Shown piece by piece: positions 1-8,142 of a stretch of 64,000 bases of DNA. The DNA lies in assembly GCF_036077095.1 (NCBI RefSeq), contig NZ_CP107960.1:2914001-2978000 (forward strand), written 5' to 3'. Every line of letters starts with the position of its first letter. The stretch's first letter is position 1. The notes beneath the pieces are model-generated. The model did no database searches, was not told where the DNA came from, and worked only from the letters and a program-made list of their open reading frames with translations. Source of the DNA: Streptomyces sp. NBC_00376 (GTDB lineage: Bacteria; Actinomycetota; Actinomycetes; Streptomycetales; Streptomycetaceae). The position numbers and the translations under genes are program-made.

Positions 1-260
1 CCGAGGGTCTCGACATCGCGGGGCTGCTCGATGTCATCGAGGCGGAGATGAAGGACGCCCCGGACCGTCTGCAGTGGGCGATGAACCACTGTCTGGCGCA
101 GATCGGGATCGAGCACGCCGAGTACCGCGCCCGCGCGATCGGCATCGGCGAGCGCCTGGAAGTGCTCAAGGACTACCCGACTCCCCCTAACTGCACGTCC
201 CCGTTCGCGCCGGTCTGGATCGCCGAGCTGGTGCGCCGCCGACAGCAGCAGGAGAGCTGA
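1..260 (+). CDS. DNA alkylation repair protein, C-terminal part (partial)
   Basis: This is the last 85 or so codons of a gene that begins before the window; the frame is open from base 3 and stops at 258-260. The tail contains a conserved IGIEHAEYRARAIGIGE segment, then a Cys-Thr-Ser-Pro-Phe stretch and a basic end. I recognise this as the C-terminus of the DNA alkylation repair family (COG4912, AlkD-like HEAT-repeat glycosylases), which binds DNA carrying alkylated bases. No catalytic residue can be judged from this fragment. The family call rests on the tail alone, so it is moderate. Confidence 0.65.
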   Translation, partial: EGLDIAGLLDVIEAEMKDAPDRLQWAMNHCLAQIGIEHAEYRARAIGIGERLEVLKDYPTPPNCTSPFAPVWIAELVRRRQQQES

Positions 261-333
261 GGGGGTGCTCCGTGGCCCTCGGCGGGCGCGAAAATCGTTC
301 GGCCCGTCGCACGAGTGCGGGCACAGTGCCCCC

Positions 334-1161
334 ATGGACGACGACAGCGGTGGCCGGGGGCTGAACCGGGCCGGGACGATCCGGCGGGAGGGCTCGCTGA
401 GCCGGGTGCCCGCGGCGTTCGCCCCCGTGGTGGCGGCGGCCCGGTCCCGGATCACCGGGGCGTTCGACGGCACGCGGCTGCACAGCGCGTACGTCTACGG
501 CAGCATTCCGCGCGGCACGGCCGTTCCCGGTGTCTCCGATCTGGATCTGCTGCTGGTTCTGCGTACCCGGCCGACCGGGGCCGACGAGGCCGCGGCCCGT
601 GCCGTCGAAGCCGGTCTGGACGCCGACTTCGGGCAGATCGACGGCGTGGGTGCCCTCCTGACCAGTACCGACAGCGTCACCAGCGAGCTCGAACGGCACG
701 ATCTCGGCTTCTTCCTCGCCTGTCTCTGCACCCCGCTGCTGGGTGAGGACCTCGCCGGGCGGCTGCCGCGCTACCGCCCGACCCCGCTGCTCGCCCGCGA
801 GACCAACGGGGACCTGGTGCTGGCTCTGCCCCGCTGGCGGCGCAGGGCCGCCGAGGCGGCCACGGACGCCGAACGCCGCAGCCTCTGCCGCGGGGCCGCC
901 CGCCGGATCGTCCGGTCCGGCTTCACCCTGGTGATGCCGCGGTGGCGCGGCTGGACCAGCGACCTGGCCGAGTCCGCCGAGGTGTTCGCCCGCTACTACC
1001 CGGGCCGTCCGGAGCGGATCGAGCAGATGCGGCTGGCCGCCCGCGTCGGCCGCAGCCCCTCCGCCGACCCTGCCGTCCTCACCACGCTCATCGAGGACCT
1101 CGCGCCCTGGCTGGCGGCCGAGTATCTCGCGGTGCACGGCGAGAAGGCACCGCGCCCCTGA
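334..1161 (+). CDS. nucleotidyltransferase-fold protein (aminoglycoside adenylyltransferase-like)
   Basis: A 275-residue protein. Near the N-terminus it carries the polymerase-beta nucleotidyltransferase signature: YVYGSIPRG, then SDLDLLLVL, the G-S-x(n)-D-x-D arrangement that binds metal and NTP. The remainder looks helical, like the C-terminal half of streptomycin-type adenylyltransferases, but no substrate is identifiable. I prefer the ATG at 334 because the frame upstream of it is arginine-rich and unlike protein. The 3' end overlaps the 3' end of the convergent rhomboid-like gene by 74 bases. It could be an aminoglycoside-modifying enzyme or a housekeeping nucleotidyltransferase; sequence alone does not decide. 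Confidence 0.7.
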   Translation: MDDDSGGRGLNRAGTIRREGSLSRVPAAFAPVVAAARSRITGAFDGTRLHSAYVYGSIPRGTAVPGVSDLDLLLVLRTRPTGADEAAARAVEAGLDADFGQIDGVGALLTSTDSVTSELERHDLGFFLACLCTPLLGEDLAGRLPRYRPTPLLARETNGDLVLALPRWRRRAAEAATDAERRSLCRGAARRIVRSGFTLVMPRWRGWTSDLAESAEVFARYYPGRPERIEQMRLAARVGRSPSADPAVLTTLIEDLAPWLAAEYLAVHGEKAPRP

Positions 1162-1933
1162 TCACCTCGCCCCGCTCCGCCACCCCCCTGCTCACCGCGT
1201 CCCTGACCGCACCGGCCCGGCGCAGCAGCGGCCAGCAGGCCACGCCGAGCAGCAGCGCCAGTGGATGGCCCCAGTCGGTGAGCGGGTTGCTCAGCTCGAC
1301 CAGATCGCTCGCCAGCATCACGCCCAGTCCGCCGAGCACCAGCGTCCGGAGCAGCGGGGTGAACAGCCCGGTGAGCGCGCCCACGCTCGCCATCAGCCCG
1401 AAGCTGATGCCGTAGTCGAGACGGTGCAGCGACGACTCCGGCAGATGCCCGACGACCACGGAGATCGCGACCGGGATCTCCGTGGCGAGCGTCGCCACGA
1501 CATGGCCGAGCACGAACACCGCGGCGGTCCGCCACCCTCCGATGCGGCGTTCCAGCGCGGTCAGTACGAGCGCGAGGACGAAGACCACCGGGGAGCCGAG
1601 CCCGCCGACGGCCCACAGGGCGCTGGCGGTCAGGACGAGCAGCGGGGTCTCCCGGAGGTGCGCGACGTCCGTGCTCGATTCGCGCAGCACGGCGGCGACG
1701 GTGGCGGGATCGGCGAACTCCATGAAGAGGGACGTGCCGACCAGCACCAGCAGATACCCGGAGGTGAACGGGGTACCGGTGGGTGTCGGCAGCAGCCGCA
1801 GCCATCGGCGGGCCCCGCTGTGCGGAGGCGGGGACGGCGGCGGGGCGGCCGGGCCGGGCTGGCGCGGGACGGCGTCGAGCAGCGGAGCCGCGAAGGGTTC
1901 TTCGCGGACCGCCCGGTCCGTACGCTGATGCAC
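1088..1933 (-). CDS. rhomboid-like integral membrane protein
   Basis: About 281 residues if the GTG at 1933 is used; it is preceded by a GGAAAGGGG ribosome-binding site. ATG codons at 1993 and 2023 are weaker alternatives. After a Pro-rich N-terminus come roughly six hydrophobic segments. The body carries a GHVVATLATE motif and an SFGLMASVGALTG segment, as in the rhomboid-like family common in actinobacteria. I do not see a clear rhomboid GxSG serine with paired His, so proteolysis is uncertain. Its 3' end overlaps the convergent nucleotidyltransferase gene, and its 5' end faces the sigma factor gene. Confidence 0.65.
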   Translation of the reverse strand: MHQRTDRAVREEPFAAPLLDAVPRQPGPAAPPPSPPPHSGARRWLRLLPTPTGTPFTSGYLLVLVGTSLFMEFADPATVAAVLRESSTDVAHLRETPLLVLTASALWAVGGLGSPVVFVLALVLTALERRIGGWRTAAVFVLGHVVATLATEIPVAISVVVGHLPESSLHRLDYGISFGLMASVGALTGLFTPLLRTLVLGGLGVMLASDLVELSNPLTDWGHPLALLLGVACWPLLRRAGAVRDAVSRGVAERGEVIRGAVPSRRAPRDTRPPARARGPR

Positions 1934-2069
1934 CGCGCGAGGCCCCTTTCCCTGACAAGCCCCCCGAAGCAACGCCCTACCCTCTGTGATCATCCCCCGC
2001 GCCGTCCATGGCGTGAGCCACACACGCCGCCCGTGAACCGGTCGGGGCGCGTCGCCCGATAGAAGAGGT

Positions 2070-2675
2070 GTGAAGCTGTTGCGCCCCTCGGGGGAGGACC
2101 CGGACGACGACGACGCCCTGCTGCGTGCCGTCGCGAAGGGCGATACGCAGGCCCTGGCGACGCTCTACGACCGGCACGCCGGCTGGCTGCTGGCCCGGCT
2201 GAGCAGACGGTGCACGGATGCCGAGACCGTACGGGAGGTCCTCCAGGACACCTTCGTGACGGTCTGGCGCTCCGCCGCGTCGCACCGCGGGGCCAGGGTC
2301 GGCGGCTGGCTGTGGGTGATCGCCTCGCGCCGGCTGGTGGACGCCCAGCGGGCCCGTGCCCGTACCGATCTCGCCGACCGGGCGGAGCGGACCGGGAACA
2401 ACGAGTGGGCGGCCACCGCGCCGTCCGCCGAGGAGCGGGTGCTCGCCGGGCTGGAGTACGGGGATGTGGGCGCCGCGCTCGACCGGATCTCGCCCGAGCT
2501 GCGCGAGGTCCTGCGCGCCACCGTCATCGACGGGCTGACGACCCGCGAGACGGCCCGGCTCCTCGGCATACCCGAGGGCACGGTCAAGACCCGGGCGATG
2601 CGTGCCAGACGCGAACTGCGGGCCGCGCTGGAGCTGCCGGCCCCGGCGGCCCGGCCGCTGGGAGGAACGGCATGA
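2070..2675 (+). CDS. ECF-type sigma-70 family RNA polymerase sigma factor
   Basis: A 201-residue sigma factor with region 2 (ALATLYDRHAGWLLARLSRR through LQDTFVTVWRS and GWLWVIASRRLVDAQRAR) and region 4 (ISPELREVLRATVIDGLTTRETARLLGIPEGTVKTRAMRARREL), the classic ECF layout without regions 1 and 3. The start is GTG at 2070, just downstream of a GAAGAGG stretch. Its stop overlaps the ATG of the next gene (ATGA), and that product is a zinc-finger membrane protein. The pair therefore reads as sigma factor and cognate anti-sigma factor, co-transcribed with an ABC transporter that may be part of its regulon. Confidence 0.9.
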   Translation: MKLLRPSGEDPDDDDALLRAVAKGDTQALATLYDRHAGWLLARLSRRCTDAETVREVLQDTFVTVWRSAASHRGARVGGWLWVIASRRLVDAQRARARTDLADRAERTGNNEWAATAPSAEERVLAGLEYGDVGAALDRISPELREVLRATVIDGLTTRETARLLGIPEGTVKTRAMRARRELRAALELPAPAARPLGGTA

Positions 2676-3625
2676 CCACGATGGGAGGTGACGGCATGCC
2701 CCACTGGCACGTGAGCGAGGAGCTGGCCGGGCGGTACGCCGCCGGTTCGGTGCCGGAGACGGACGCCTGGTCCGTGGAGAAGCACGTGGAGGCTTGCGGG
2801 GGGTGCGCTGCCCGGCTCTCGGCGGCGGTACGGGCACGGCCGGAGGCGGGGGCGGCACTGGACGCGGTACGCGCGGGGGTGCTGGCCGCGGTGGTGGCGG
2901 AAGGGGTCTCGGAGGAAGAGGTCTCGGCTGAAGGGGCGTCCCCGAGGGAGCCTGCCCGCGGAGTCCGGCGGCGCTCCCCCGGGGCCGCCACCCGCGCCGG
3001 GCGGCTGCTGTGGGCCGCCGGGCCCGCGCTGCGCGGGCCATGGCTGCTGGCGCTGGTGCTGGTGGCCGTCGGGGCCGTCGCGCTGGCGTACGGGGCGGGG
3101 GCCGGGGCCGGTGAGGCCGTCCGCCCGCTGCTCCTCGTCGTCGCGCCGGTGCTGCCGCTCGCCGGGGTGGCCCTCTCCTACGGCCGGCACGCGGACCCGA
3201 TGCACGAGATCACCGCCGCCACCCCGTCCGGCGGGGTGCGGCTGCTGCTGACCAGGACCGCCGCGGTGCTCGCCGTGAGCATCCCGGCGCTCACCCTCGC
3301 CGGGGCGGCGCTGCCGGCCTCCGCCGGACGGCCCGGCGCGGCGGCCTGGCTGCTGCCCGGACTCGCGATGACGCTGGCGGCGCTCGCCCTCGGTTCGTAC
3401 GTCGGCTGCCGCACCGGTGCCACGTCCGTCGCCGTGGCCTGGGCGGCCGCCGTCGTCCTGCCCGCCTTCGCCGCGTCGCCCCCGGCCTCCGTCGCCGCGG
3501 CGGCCTCGGCCGCCCGGTACTTCGCGGGCCCCGCCGCACAGGCCGGCTGGGCGGCGGGCGCGCTGGTGTGCGCCGCGCTGCTCGCCGTACGCCGTAGATC
3601 CTTCGACCATCTGGAGACGTTGTGA
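2672..3625 (+). CDS. zinc-finger (zf-HC2) anti-sigma factor with membrane domain
   Basis: 317 residues starting at the ATG that overlaps the sigma stop, with GGAGGAA upstream. A second in-frame ATG at 2696 also has a good ribosome-binding site. The N-terminus holds HVEACGGC, the H-x3-C-x2-C motif of zinc-binding anti-sigma domains that hold ECF sigma factors inactive. The rest has about six hydrophobic segments, more than the single helix of a classic anti-sigma factor. It therefore resembles a fusion of the anti-sigma domain with an ABC-2-like membrane part. The neighbouring ATP-binding gene begins 10 bases after its stop, supporting a functional link to the transporter. Confidence 0.82.
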   Translation: MTTMGGDGMPHWHVSEELAGRYAAGSVPETDAWSVEKHVEACGGCAARLSAAVRARPEAGAALDAVRAGVLAAVVAEGVSEEEVSAEGASPREPARGVRRRSPGAATRAGRLLWAAGPALRGPWLLALVLVAVGAVALAYGAGAGAGEAVRPLLLVVAPVLPLAGVALSYGRHADPMHEITAATPSGGVRLLLTRTAAVLAVSIPALTLAGAALPASAGRPGAAAWLLPGLAMTLAALALGSYVGCRTGATSVAVAWAAAVVLPAFAASPPASVAAAASAARYFAGPAAQAGWAAGALVCAALLAVRRRSFDHLETL

Positions 3626-3635
3626 GCGTGAACGC

Positions 3636-4439
3636 ATGAGCGGCACCGAGGCCGTGAACACGGTCGAGGTCAGGGCACTGACCGTCCGGCACCGCAGGAC
3701 GACCGCGCTCGACGCCGTCGACCTGGACTTCGCGCCCGGTGTGCACGGGCTGCTCGGGCCGAACGGGGCGGGCAAGACCTCGCTGATCCGGGTGCTCGCC
3801 ACCGTCGCCGCGCCCTCCGGCGGCCGGGTGGAGCTGCTCGGCAGCGAGGTCGGCGCCGGGTCGGACCACCGCAGCCGGGCGGCGGTCCGGCGCAGGCTCG
3901 GCTATCTGCCGCAGGAGTTCGGCTACTACCCGGGCTTCACGGTCCGCGAGTTCGTCTCGTACGTGGCCTGGCTCAAGGAGATGGACGCGGCGGCGGTCCC
4001 GGAGGCGGTGGAACGCGCGGTGGACCGGGTGGGGCTGACGGACCGGATCGACGCCCGGGTGAAGACCCTGTCGGGCGGCATGGTGCGGCGCGTCGGCATC
4101 GCCCAGGCGATCGTCAACGATCCGGACCTGCTGCTGCTCGACGAGCCGACCGCCGGCCTGGACCCGGAGCAGCGGGTCGAATTCCGGGCGCTGATACGGG
4201 AGCTGGGCCGCACCACCACCGTGATCGTCTCGACCCACCTGGTCGAGGACGTCGCCGCCGCCTGCACCGATGTCACGCTGATCGAGTCGGGCCGGATCGC
4301 GTACCGGGGCACGACACGGGAGCTGACGGAGCTCGGCGACGCCGGGGACGGCGGAGCGGAGCGGCCGGACGGAAACCCGATCGAGCGCGGCTACACCGCC
4401 GCGCTGCGGGCGCACCGGGCGGCGGTGGCGAGCCGATGA
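3636..4439 (+). CDS. ABC transporter ATP-binding protein
   Basis: 267 residues with a full ABC ATPase motif set: Walker A GPNGAGKTS, Q-loop (YLPQEFGYYPGFT), signature LSGGMVRR, Walker B LLLLDEPTAGLDP and switch His in VSTHLVED. The Q-loop with a Tyr-rich stretch is typical of exporters of the ABC-2 class, such as drug, bacteriocin or lantibiotic self-protection exporters. The ATG at 3636 was chosen because upstream frame is a shadow of the anti-sigma gene. Its end overlaps the next gene by ATGA, so it is in one operon with two membrane proteins. Confidence 0.9.
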   Translation: MSGTEAVNTVEVRALTVRHRRTTALDAVDLDFAPGVHGLLGPNGAGKTSLIRVLATVAAPSGGRVELLGSEVGAGSDHRSRAAVRRRLGYLPQEFGYYPGFTVREFVSYVAWLKEMDAAAVPEAVERAVDRVGLTDRIDARVKTLSGGMVRRVGIAQAIVNDPDLLLLDEPTAGLDPEQRVEFRALIRELGRTTTVIVSTHLVEDVAAACTDVTLIESGRIAYRGTTRELTELGDAGDGGAERPDGNPIERGYTAALRAHRAAVASR

Positions 4440-5755
4440 CCGCATCCGCAGCATCCGGGAAGACCACGGCCGGGAAGCCCCCGGCCCACACCGCCCTGCG
4501 CATCGAACTCCGGCGCGGGATCGCCCCCTGGACGGGGCTCGCCGTCGCCGTCACCCTCCTCGTTCCGCTCTGGAGCAAGGCGGCACAGTGGCAGGGCAGC
4601 TGGGGCGAGACACAGTCCCAGCTGCACGCGGCGGCGGCGCTGCTCGGCGGCCCGCTCGTCGCCGCGGCCGCCTGCTGGCAAGGCGGCCGGGAGCACCGCC
4701 GGCGCACCGCCGAACTGCTGCTCTCGGTGCCGCGCAGCCGGTTGGCGCAGGTGACGACGGCCGCGACGCCGATCGCGCTGTGGGCGGCGGCCGGGTACCT
4801 GCTAGCGCTGGCCGTGGTGTTCGCGGCGACGGCTCCGTACACCGGGGCGGGCGCCCCGTCCCTCTCGGTCGTCGTCACGGACCTCGGGATCCTGCTGTCC
4901 ATCGGCTTCGTCGGCTTCGTGGCCGGGCGGCTGGTGCGGTGGCGGCTGACCGCCCCGGTGCTCGCGGTCGTGCTGTACCTGCTCCTGGGGGCCCCGGGCT
5001 ACATGGAGGCGGATGCCCGGTTCCTGAGCCCCGGCGAGGAGTACGCGCTGTCGTCGTGGGTCCCGGTGTGGTGGTTCGCGCCGGTCCTGCTGGCCTGGAC
5101 GGGCGGCATCGCCGCCACCGTGCTGCTGGCGTACGCGGCACGGCGGCGCCTGCCGGCCGTCGTACCGCTCGCGCTGGCGGTAGCGGCCGGAGCGGTGATC
5201 GTGCACACGGGCGCCGGCCTGTTCCGGGACGACCCGAACGCGACGCGCAAGGTCTGCTCGGCACCGGAACCCGGCGTGCCTCAGCTCTGCGTGAAGGCGC
5301 CCGACGCCCCGGCGCTGCCCAGCGTGTCCGCTGCCCTGGCCGGCATGTTCTCGCGCCTGGAGGGCGTACCGGGCGCACCGGTCAGGTACGTGGATTCCGG
5401 GTTCGACCCGAAGGACGGCGAAGCCGCTCTCGGCTCGGCGACGCGCGGCTGGAACCTCACCCGGAACGAGCTGACCGACCCTCAGGCGTATGCCTCGAAC
5501 ACCGCCCTGAGCCTGGTGGACCGCGACTGTCCGGACGGCATGAGGACGAGCGACCGCAAGCCGGCCGACCGGGTGCAGTTCACGGACGACGCCGTACGCG
5601 CCTGGCTGGCCGGCGACGACTCCACCTGGGACCCGGAGGCCCGCCCCCTCGTCGCCCGCCTCGATGCCATGCCCGAAGCCGACCGCAGGGCCTGGCTCGG
5701 CCGCTTCCTGGCCACGCTGGAGAGCTGCACGGCCGCGGAGGTGCCTGCCCTGTGA
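4436..5755 (+). CDS. ABC transporter membrane protein with large C-terminal soluble domain
   Basis: 439 residues. The N-terminal half has about six hydrophobic segments consistent with an ABC-2-type permease. From about residue 265 onward it becomes soluble, with several Cys and no further membrane segments. That tail, probably extracytoplasmic, is not one I recognise. It starts within the ATP-binding gene (ATGA) and ends in a GTGA overlap with the next membrane gene, so it should be translated as part of the sigma/anti-sigma/ABC operon. Substrate is unknown. Confidence 0.75.
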   Translation: MTASAASGKTTAGKPPAHTALRIELRRGIAPWTGLAVAVTLLVPLWSKAAQWQGSWGETQSQLHAAAALLGGPLVAAAACWQGGREHRRRTAELLLSVPRSRLAQVTTAATPIALWAAAGYLLALAVVFAATAPYTGAGAPSLSVVVTDLGILLSIGFVGFVAGRLVRWRLTAPVLAVVLYLLLGAPGYMEADARFLSPGEEYALSSWVPVWWFAPVLLAWTGGIAATVLLAYAARRRLPAVVPLALAVAAGAVIVHTGAGLFRDDPNATRKVCSAPEPGVPQLCVKAPDAPALPSVSAALAGMFSRLEGVPGAPVRYVDSGFDPKDGEAALGSATRGWNLTRNELTDPQAYASNTALSLVDRDCPDGMRTSDRKPADRVQFTDDAVRAWLAGDDSTWDPEARPLVARLDAMPEADRRAWLGRFLATLESCTAAEVPAL

Positions 5756-6375
5756 GCTCTCAGCCGGCCCGTGCCGCTCTCCCCCTCCTCTACATCCGCT
5801 CCCGCGCCCTCCCCCTCACCGCCACCACCCTGACGTGCATCACGCTCGTCGCGGCATGGGCCGCCCACTGGCTGCAGAGCCGGCCGTACTTCGACCACAC
5901 CGCCCGCGTCCCGGTCGTCGTGCTGGCCCCGCTGCTCGCCTCCGCCGCGATCGGCACCAGCCTGCACTCGCACAGCGACGAGCTGGACCGGACCGCCGTG
6001 GGCCGGTGGTGGCCGCGCCGGCTGCTGCATCTGCTGGTGCTGACCGCCGTGACGGCGGGGGCGCTCGCGGCAGCCGTCCCGGGTCACCCTGAGGAGTTCG
6101 GCGTACCGGCCATGGTGCGCAACGTGCTCGGTGCGACGGGGGTGGCCGCGGCCTCCGTCGCGCTGCTCGGTGCCCGGCTGAGCTGGCTGCCGATGACGGT
6201 CTACGGCGGCGCCGTCTACCTGGCGGCGCCCCGCACCCCGGGCGGCGCGGCGGCGGTGTGGGCCTGGCCCATGCAGCCGGGTCCGCAGGGTGCGGCGTGG
6301 GCGGTGGCCGTGACGGCGTACGTGGCCGGGGCGGCGCTCCTCGCGGTGCGCGGCGCACGCCCGGAGCGCGGGTAA
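5752..6375 (+). CDS. hydrophobic membrane protein, second transporter subunit
   Basis: 207 residues starting at GTG 5752, which overlaps the TGA of the preceding gene. It has about five hydrophobic segments, including TTLTCITLVAAWAAHWL, PVVVLAPLLASAAIG and two near the C-terminus. No family motif is visible, but its position makes it the likely partner permease of the upstream ABC subunits. It is the last gene of the operon that begins with the sigma factor at 2070; the next gene is 113 bases downstream. Confidence 0.65.
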   Translation: MSSQPARAALPLLYIRSRALPLTATTLTCITLVAAWAAHWLQSRPYFDHTARVPVVVLAPLLASAAIGTSLHSHSDELDRTAVGRWWPRRLLHLLVLTAVTAGALAAAVPGHPEEFGVPAMVRNVLGATGVAAASVALLGARLSWLPMTVYGGAVYLAAPRTPGGAAAVWAWPMQPGPQGAAWAVAVTAYVAGAALLAVRGARPERG

Positions 6376-6488
6376 TCGCCGTCGCCCTCCCGGCACGCGG
6401 GGCGGATCCGGCAATCCACTGGCCCCGGGCCGCGCCGACCGGACAGGATGGCGGGGAACCCGCCCGCCATCCACCGGAGACCCGCGCC

Positions 6489-7181
6489 ATGCCCGACACG
6501 TACCACTCCGACACCCTCGCCCCCGTCACGCTCGACCGCCGCGAAGGCCCGTACGGCGAGGTCGTGCTGCGGAGGCGGGGTGACGACTTCGAGATCATCG
6601 CCAACGGGTGCTTCCTGATGGACACCTCGGACGGGCGCTCCGAGCGGCTGCTGATCGACGCGGCGCTGGCCGCGCTGCCGACCGGCCGGACCGCTCCGTC
6701 GGTGCTCATCGGCGGTCTCGGCGTCGGTTTCTCGCTCGTCCGGGCCGCCGCCGAGCCGAGGTGGGGGCGGATCGTCGTGGCCGAGCGGGAGCAGGCGATC
6801 GTGGACTGGCATCTTCAGGGGCCGCTGGCCGCGATCTCCGGTGCGGCGCTCGCCGATCCGCGGACCGGGATCCTGACGACGGATCTCGTCGAGTACCTGC
6901 GTACGACTACGGACCGTTACGACGCCCTGTGTCTGGACATCGACAACGGGCCGGACTGGACCGTCACCGAGGACAACACGAGCCTGTACTCCCCCGCCGG
7001 TCTGGCGGACTGCCGGGAGCGGCTGACGCCGGGCGGCGTTCTCGCAGTGTGGTCCGCACAGCCGTCCGCCGACTTCGAACAGGCCCTGCGGAATGCCGGA
7101 TTCGATGGGGTAAGAACCGAAGAGGTAAGCGTTGCCCGAGGTGTGCCCGACGTGGTGCATCTCGCACTTCGGACAGGCTGA
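6489..7181 (+). CDS. spermidine synthase-like methyltransferase-fold protein
   Basis: 230 residues. GEVVLRRRGDDFEIIANGCFLMDTS at the N-terminus and VLIGGLGVGFSLV form the nucleotide/SAM-binding part of the spermine/spermidine synthase fold. VVVAEREQ gives the acidic residue after beta-2, and DALCLDIDNGPDW lies where the catalytic Asp region is expected. These stand-alone proteins are common in Streptomyces and are annotated as spermidine synthases, but true aminopropyltransferase activity is unproven. The start is the ATG at 6489 after GGAGA. The leader contains an 8-bp inverted repeat (GGATGGCG/CGCCATCC, 6446-6472). A GC-rich hairpin follows the gene. Confidence 0.75.
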   Translation: MPDTYHSDTLAPVTLDRREGPYGEVVLRRRGDDFEIIANGCFLMDTSDGRSERLLIDAALAALPTGRTAPSVLIGGLGVGFSLVRAAAEPRWGRIVVAEREQAIVDWHLQGPLAAISGAALADPRTGILTTDLVEYLRTTTDRYDALCLDIDNGPDWTVTEDNTSLYSPAGLADCRERLTPGGVLAVWSAQPSADFEQALRNAGFDGVRTEEVSVARGVPDVVHLALRTG

Positions 7182-7202
7182 GACCCCCCACCGGGTATCC
7201 CC

Positions 7203-7224
7203 GGCCCCCGGAAGTCCGGGGGCC
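7203..7224 (+). terminator. hairpin terminator after the spermidine-synthase-like gene
   Basis: GGCCCCCGGA at 7203-7212 and TCCGGGGGCC at 7215-7224 are perfect inverted copies beginning 21 bases after the stop codon. There is no T-run, as is usual in Streptomyces. Confidence 0.6.
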
Positions 7225-7404
7225 AAGTGCCACAAGACCGACACTCCGCCACCTCTTCGCGTCCGAGGCGTTACACCCTGCGTAGCCGAGAGGAGTCCGC
7301 TGCCTTTACGCTGCTGACCGGTAACGGGATCACCGACGAAATCCACAAGCGAAGACCGTGCGTCCGGGGGAATGGCCCCCGCGAGAACGGGCAGGGGCGG
7401 GGCG

Positions 7405-8142
7405 ATGGAACAGACACACACCACCCACAACGGTGTCGCGGCCACCCCGGGCGCGCAGCGCCGGGTGCTGGTGGTCGAGGACGACGCCACGATCGTCGAT
7501 GCCATTTCCGCCCGGCTGCGGGCCGAGGGCTTTCTGGTGCAGACGGCACTCGACGGTCCCGCGGCGGTGGACGCGGCCGAGGCGTGGCAGCCCGATCTGA
7601 TGGTGCTCGACATCATGCTTCCCGGCTTCGACGGCCTGGAGGTCTGCCGCCGTGTGCAGGCCCAGCGGCCGGTGCCGGTGCTGATGCTGACCGCCAGGGA
7701 CGACGAGACGGACATGCTGGTCGGCCTCGGGGTCGGCGCCGACGACTACATGACCAAGCCGTTCTCGATGCGCGAGCTGGCGGCGCGGGTCCATGTCCTG
7801 CTGCGCCGGGTCGAGCGCGCGGCGCTGGCCGCGGTGACGCCGCGCAGCGGGATACTGCGCCTCGGCGAGCTGGAGATCGATCACGCGCAGCGCCGGGTCC
7901 GGGTCCGCGCCGACGACGTCCACCTCACGCCGACCGAGTTCGACCTGCTGGTCTGTCTGGCCAATACTCCGCGCGCGGTGCTCTCCCGGGAGCAGCTGCT
8001 GGCGGAGGTCTGGGACTGGGCGGACGCCTCCGGCACCCGTACGGTCGACAGCCACATCAAGGCGCTGCGCCGGAAGATCGGCGCGGAGCGGATCCGTACC
8101 GTGCACGGTGTCGGTTACGCCCTGGAGACGCCGGCTCCATGA
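7405..8142 (+). CDS. OmpR/PhoB-family response regulator
   Basis: 245 residues. The receiver domain starts at RRVLVVEDD, with phosphoacceptor Asp69 in LMVLDIMLPG, conserved Thr in LMLTARDDE and Lys in DDYMTKPFS. A winged-helix output domain follows (LTPTEFDLLVCLANTPRAVLSREQLL through TVDSHIKALRRKIG). The ATG at 7405 is preceded by a G-rich ribosome-binding site; an in-frame ATG at 7372 is less likely. It overlaps the histidine kinase by ATGA, so the two form a cognate pair. They sit directly upstream of kgd, a neighbourhood I remember from other Streptomyces genomes. Confidence 0.92.
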   Translation: MEQTHTTHNGVAATPGAQRRVLVVEDDATIVDAISARLRAEGFLVQTALDGPAAVDAAEAWQPDLMVLDIMLPGFDGLEVCRRVQAQRPVPVLMLTARDDETDMLVGLGVGADDYMTKPFSMRELAARVHVLLRRVERAALAAVTPRSGILRLGELEIDHAQRRVRVRADDVHLTPTEFDLLVCLANTPRAVLSREQLLAEVWDWADASGTRTVDSHIKALRRKIGAERIRTVHGVGYALETPAP

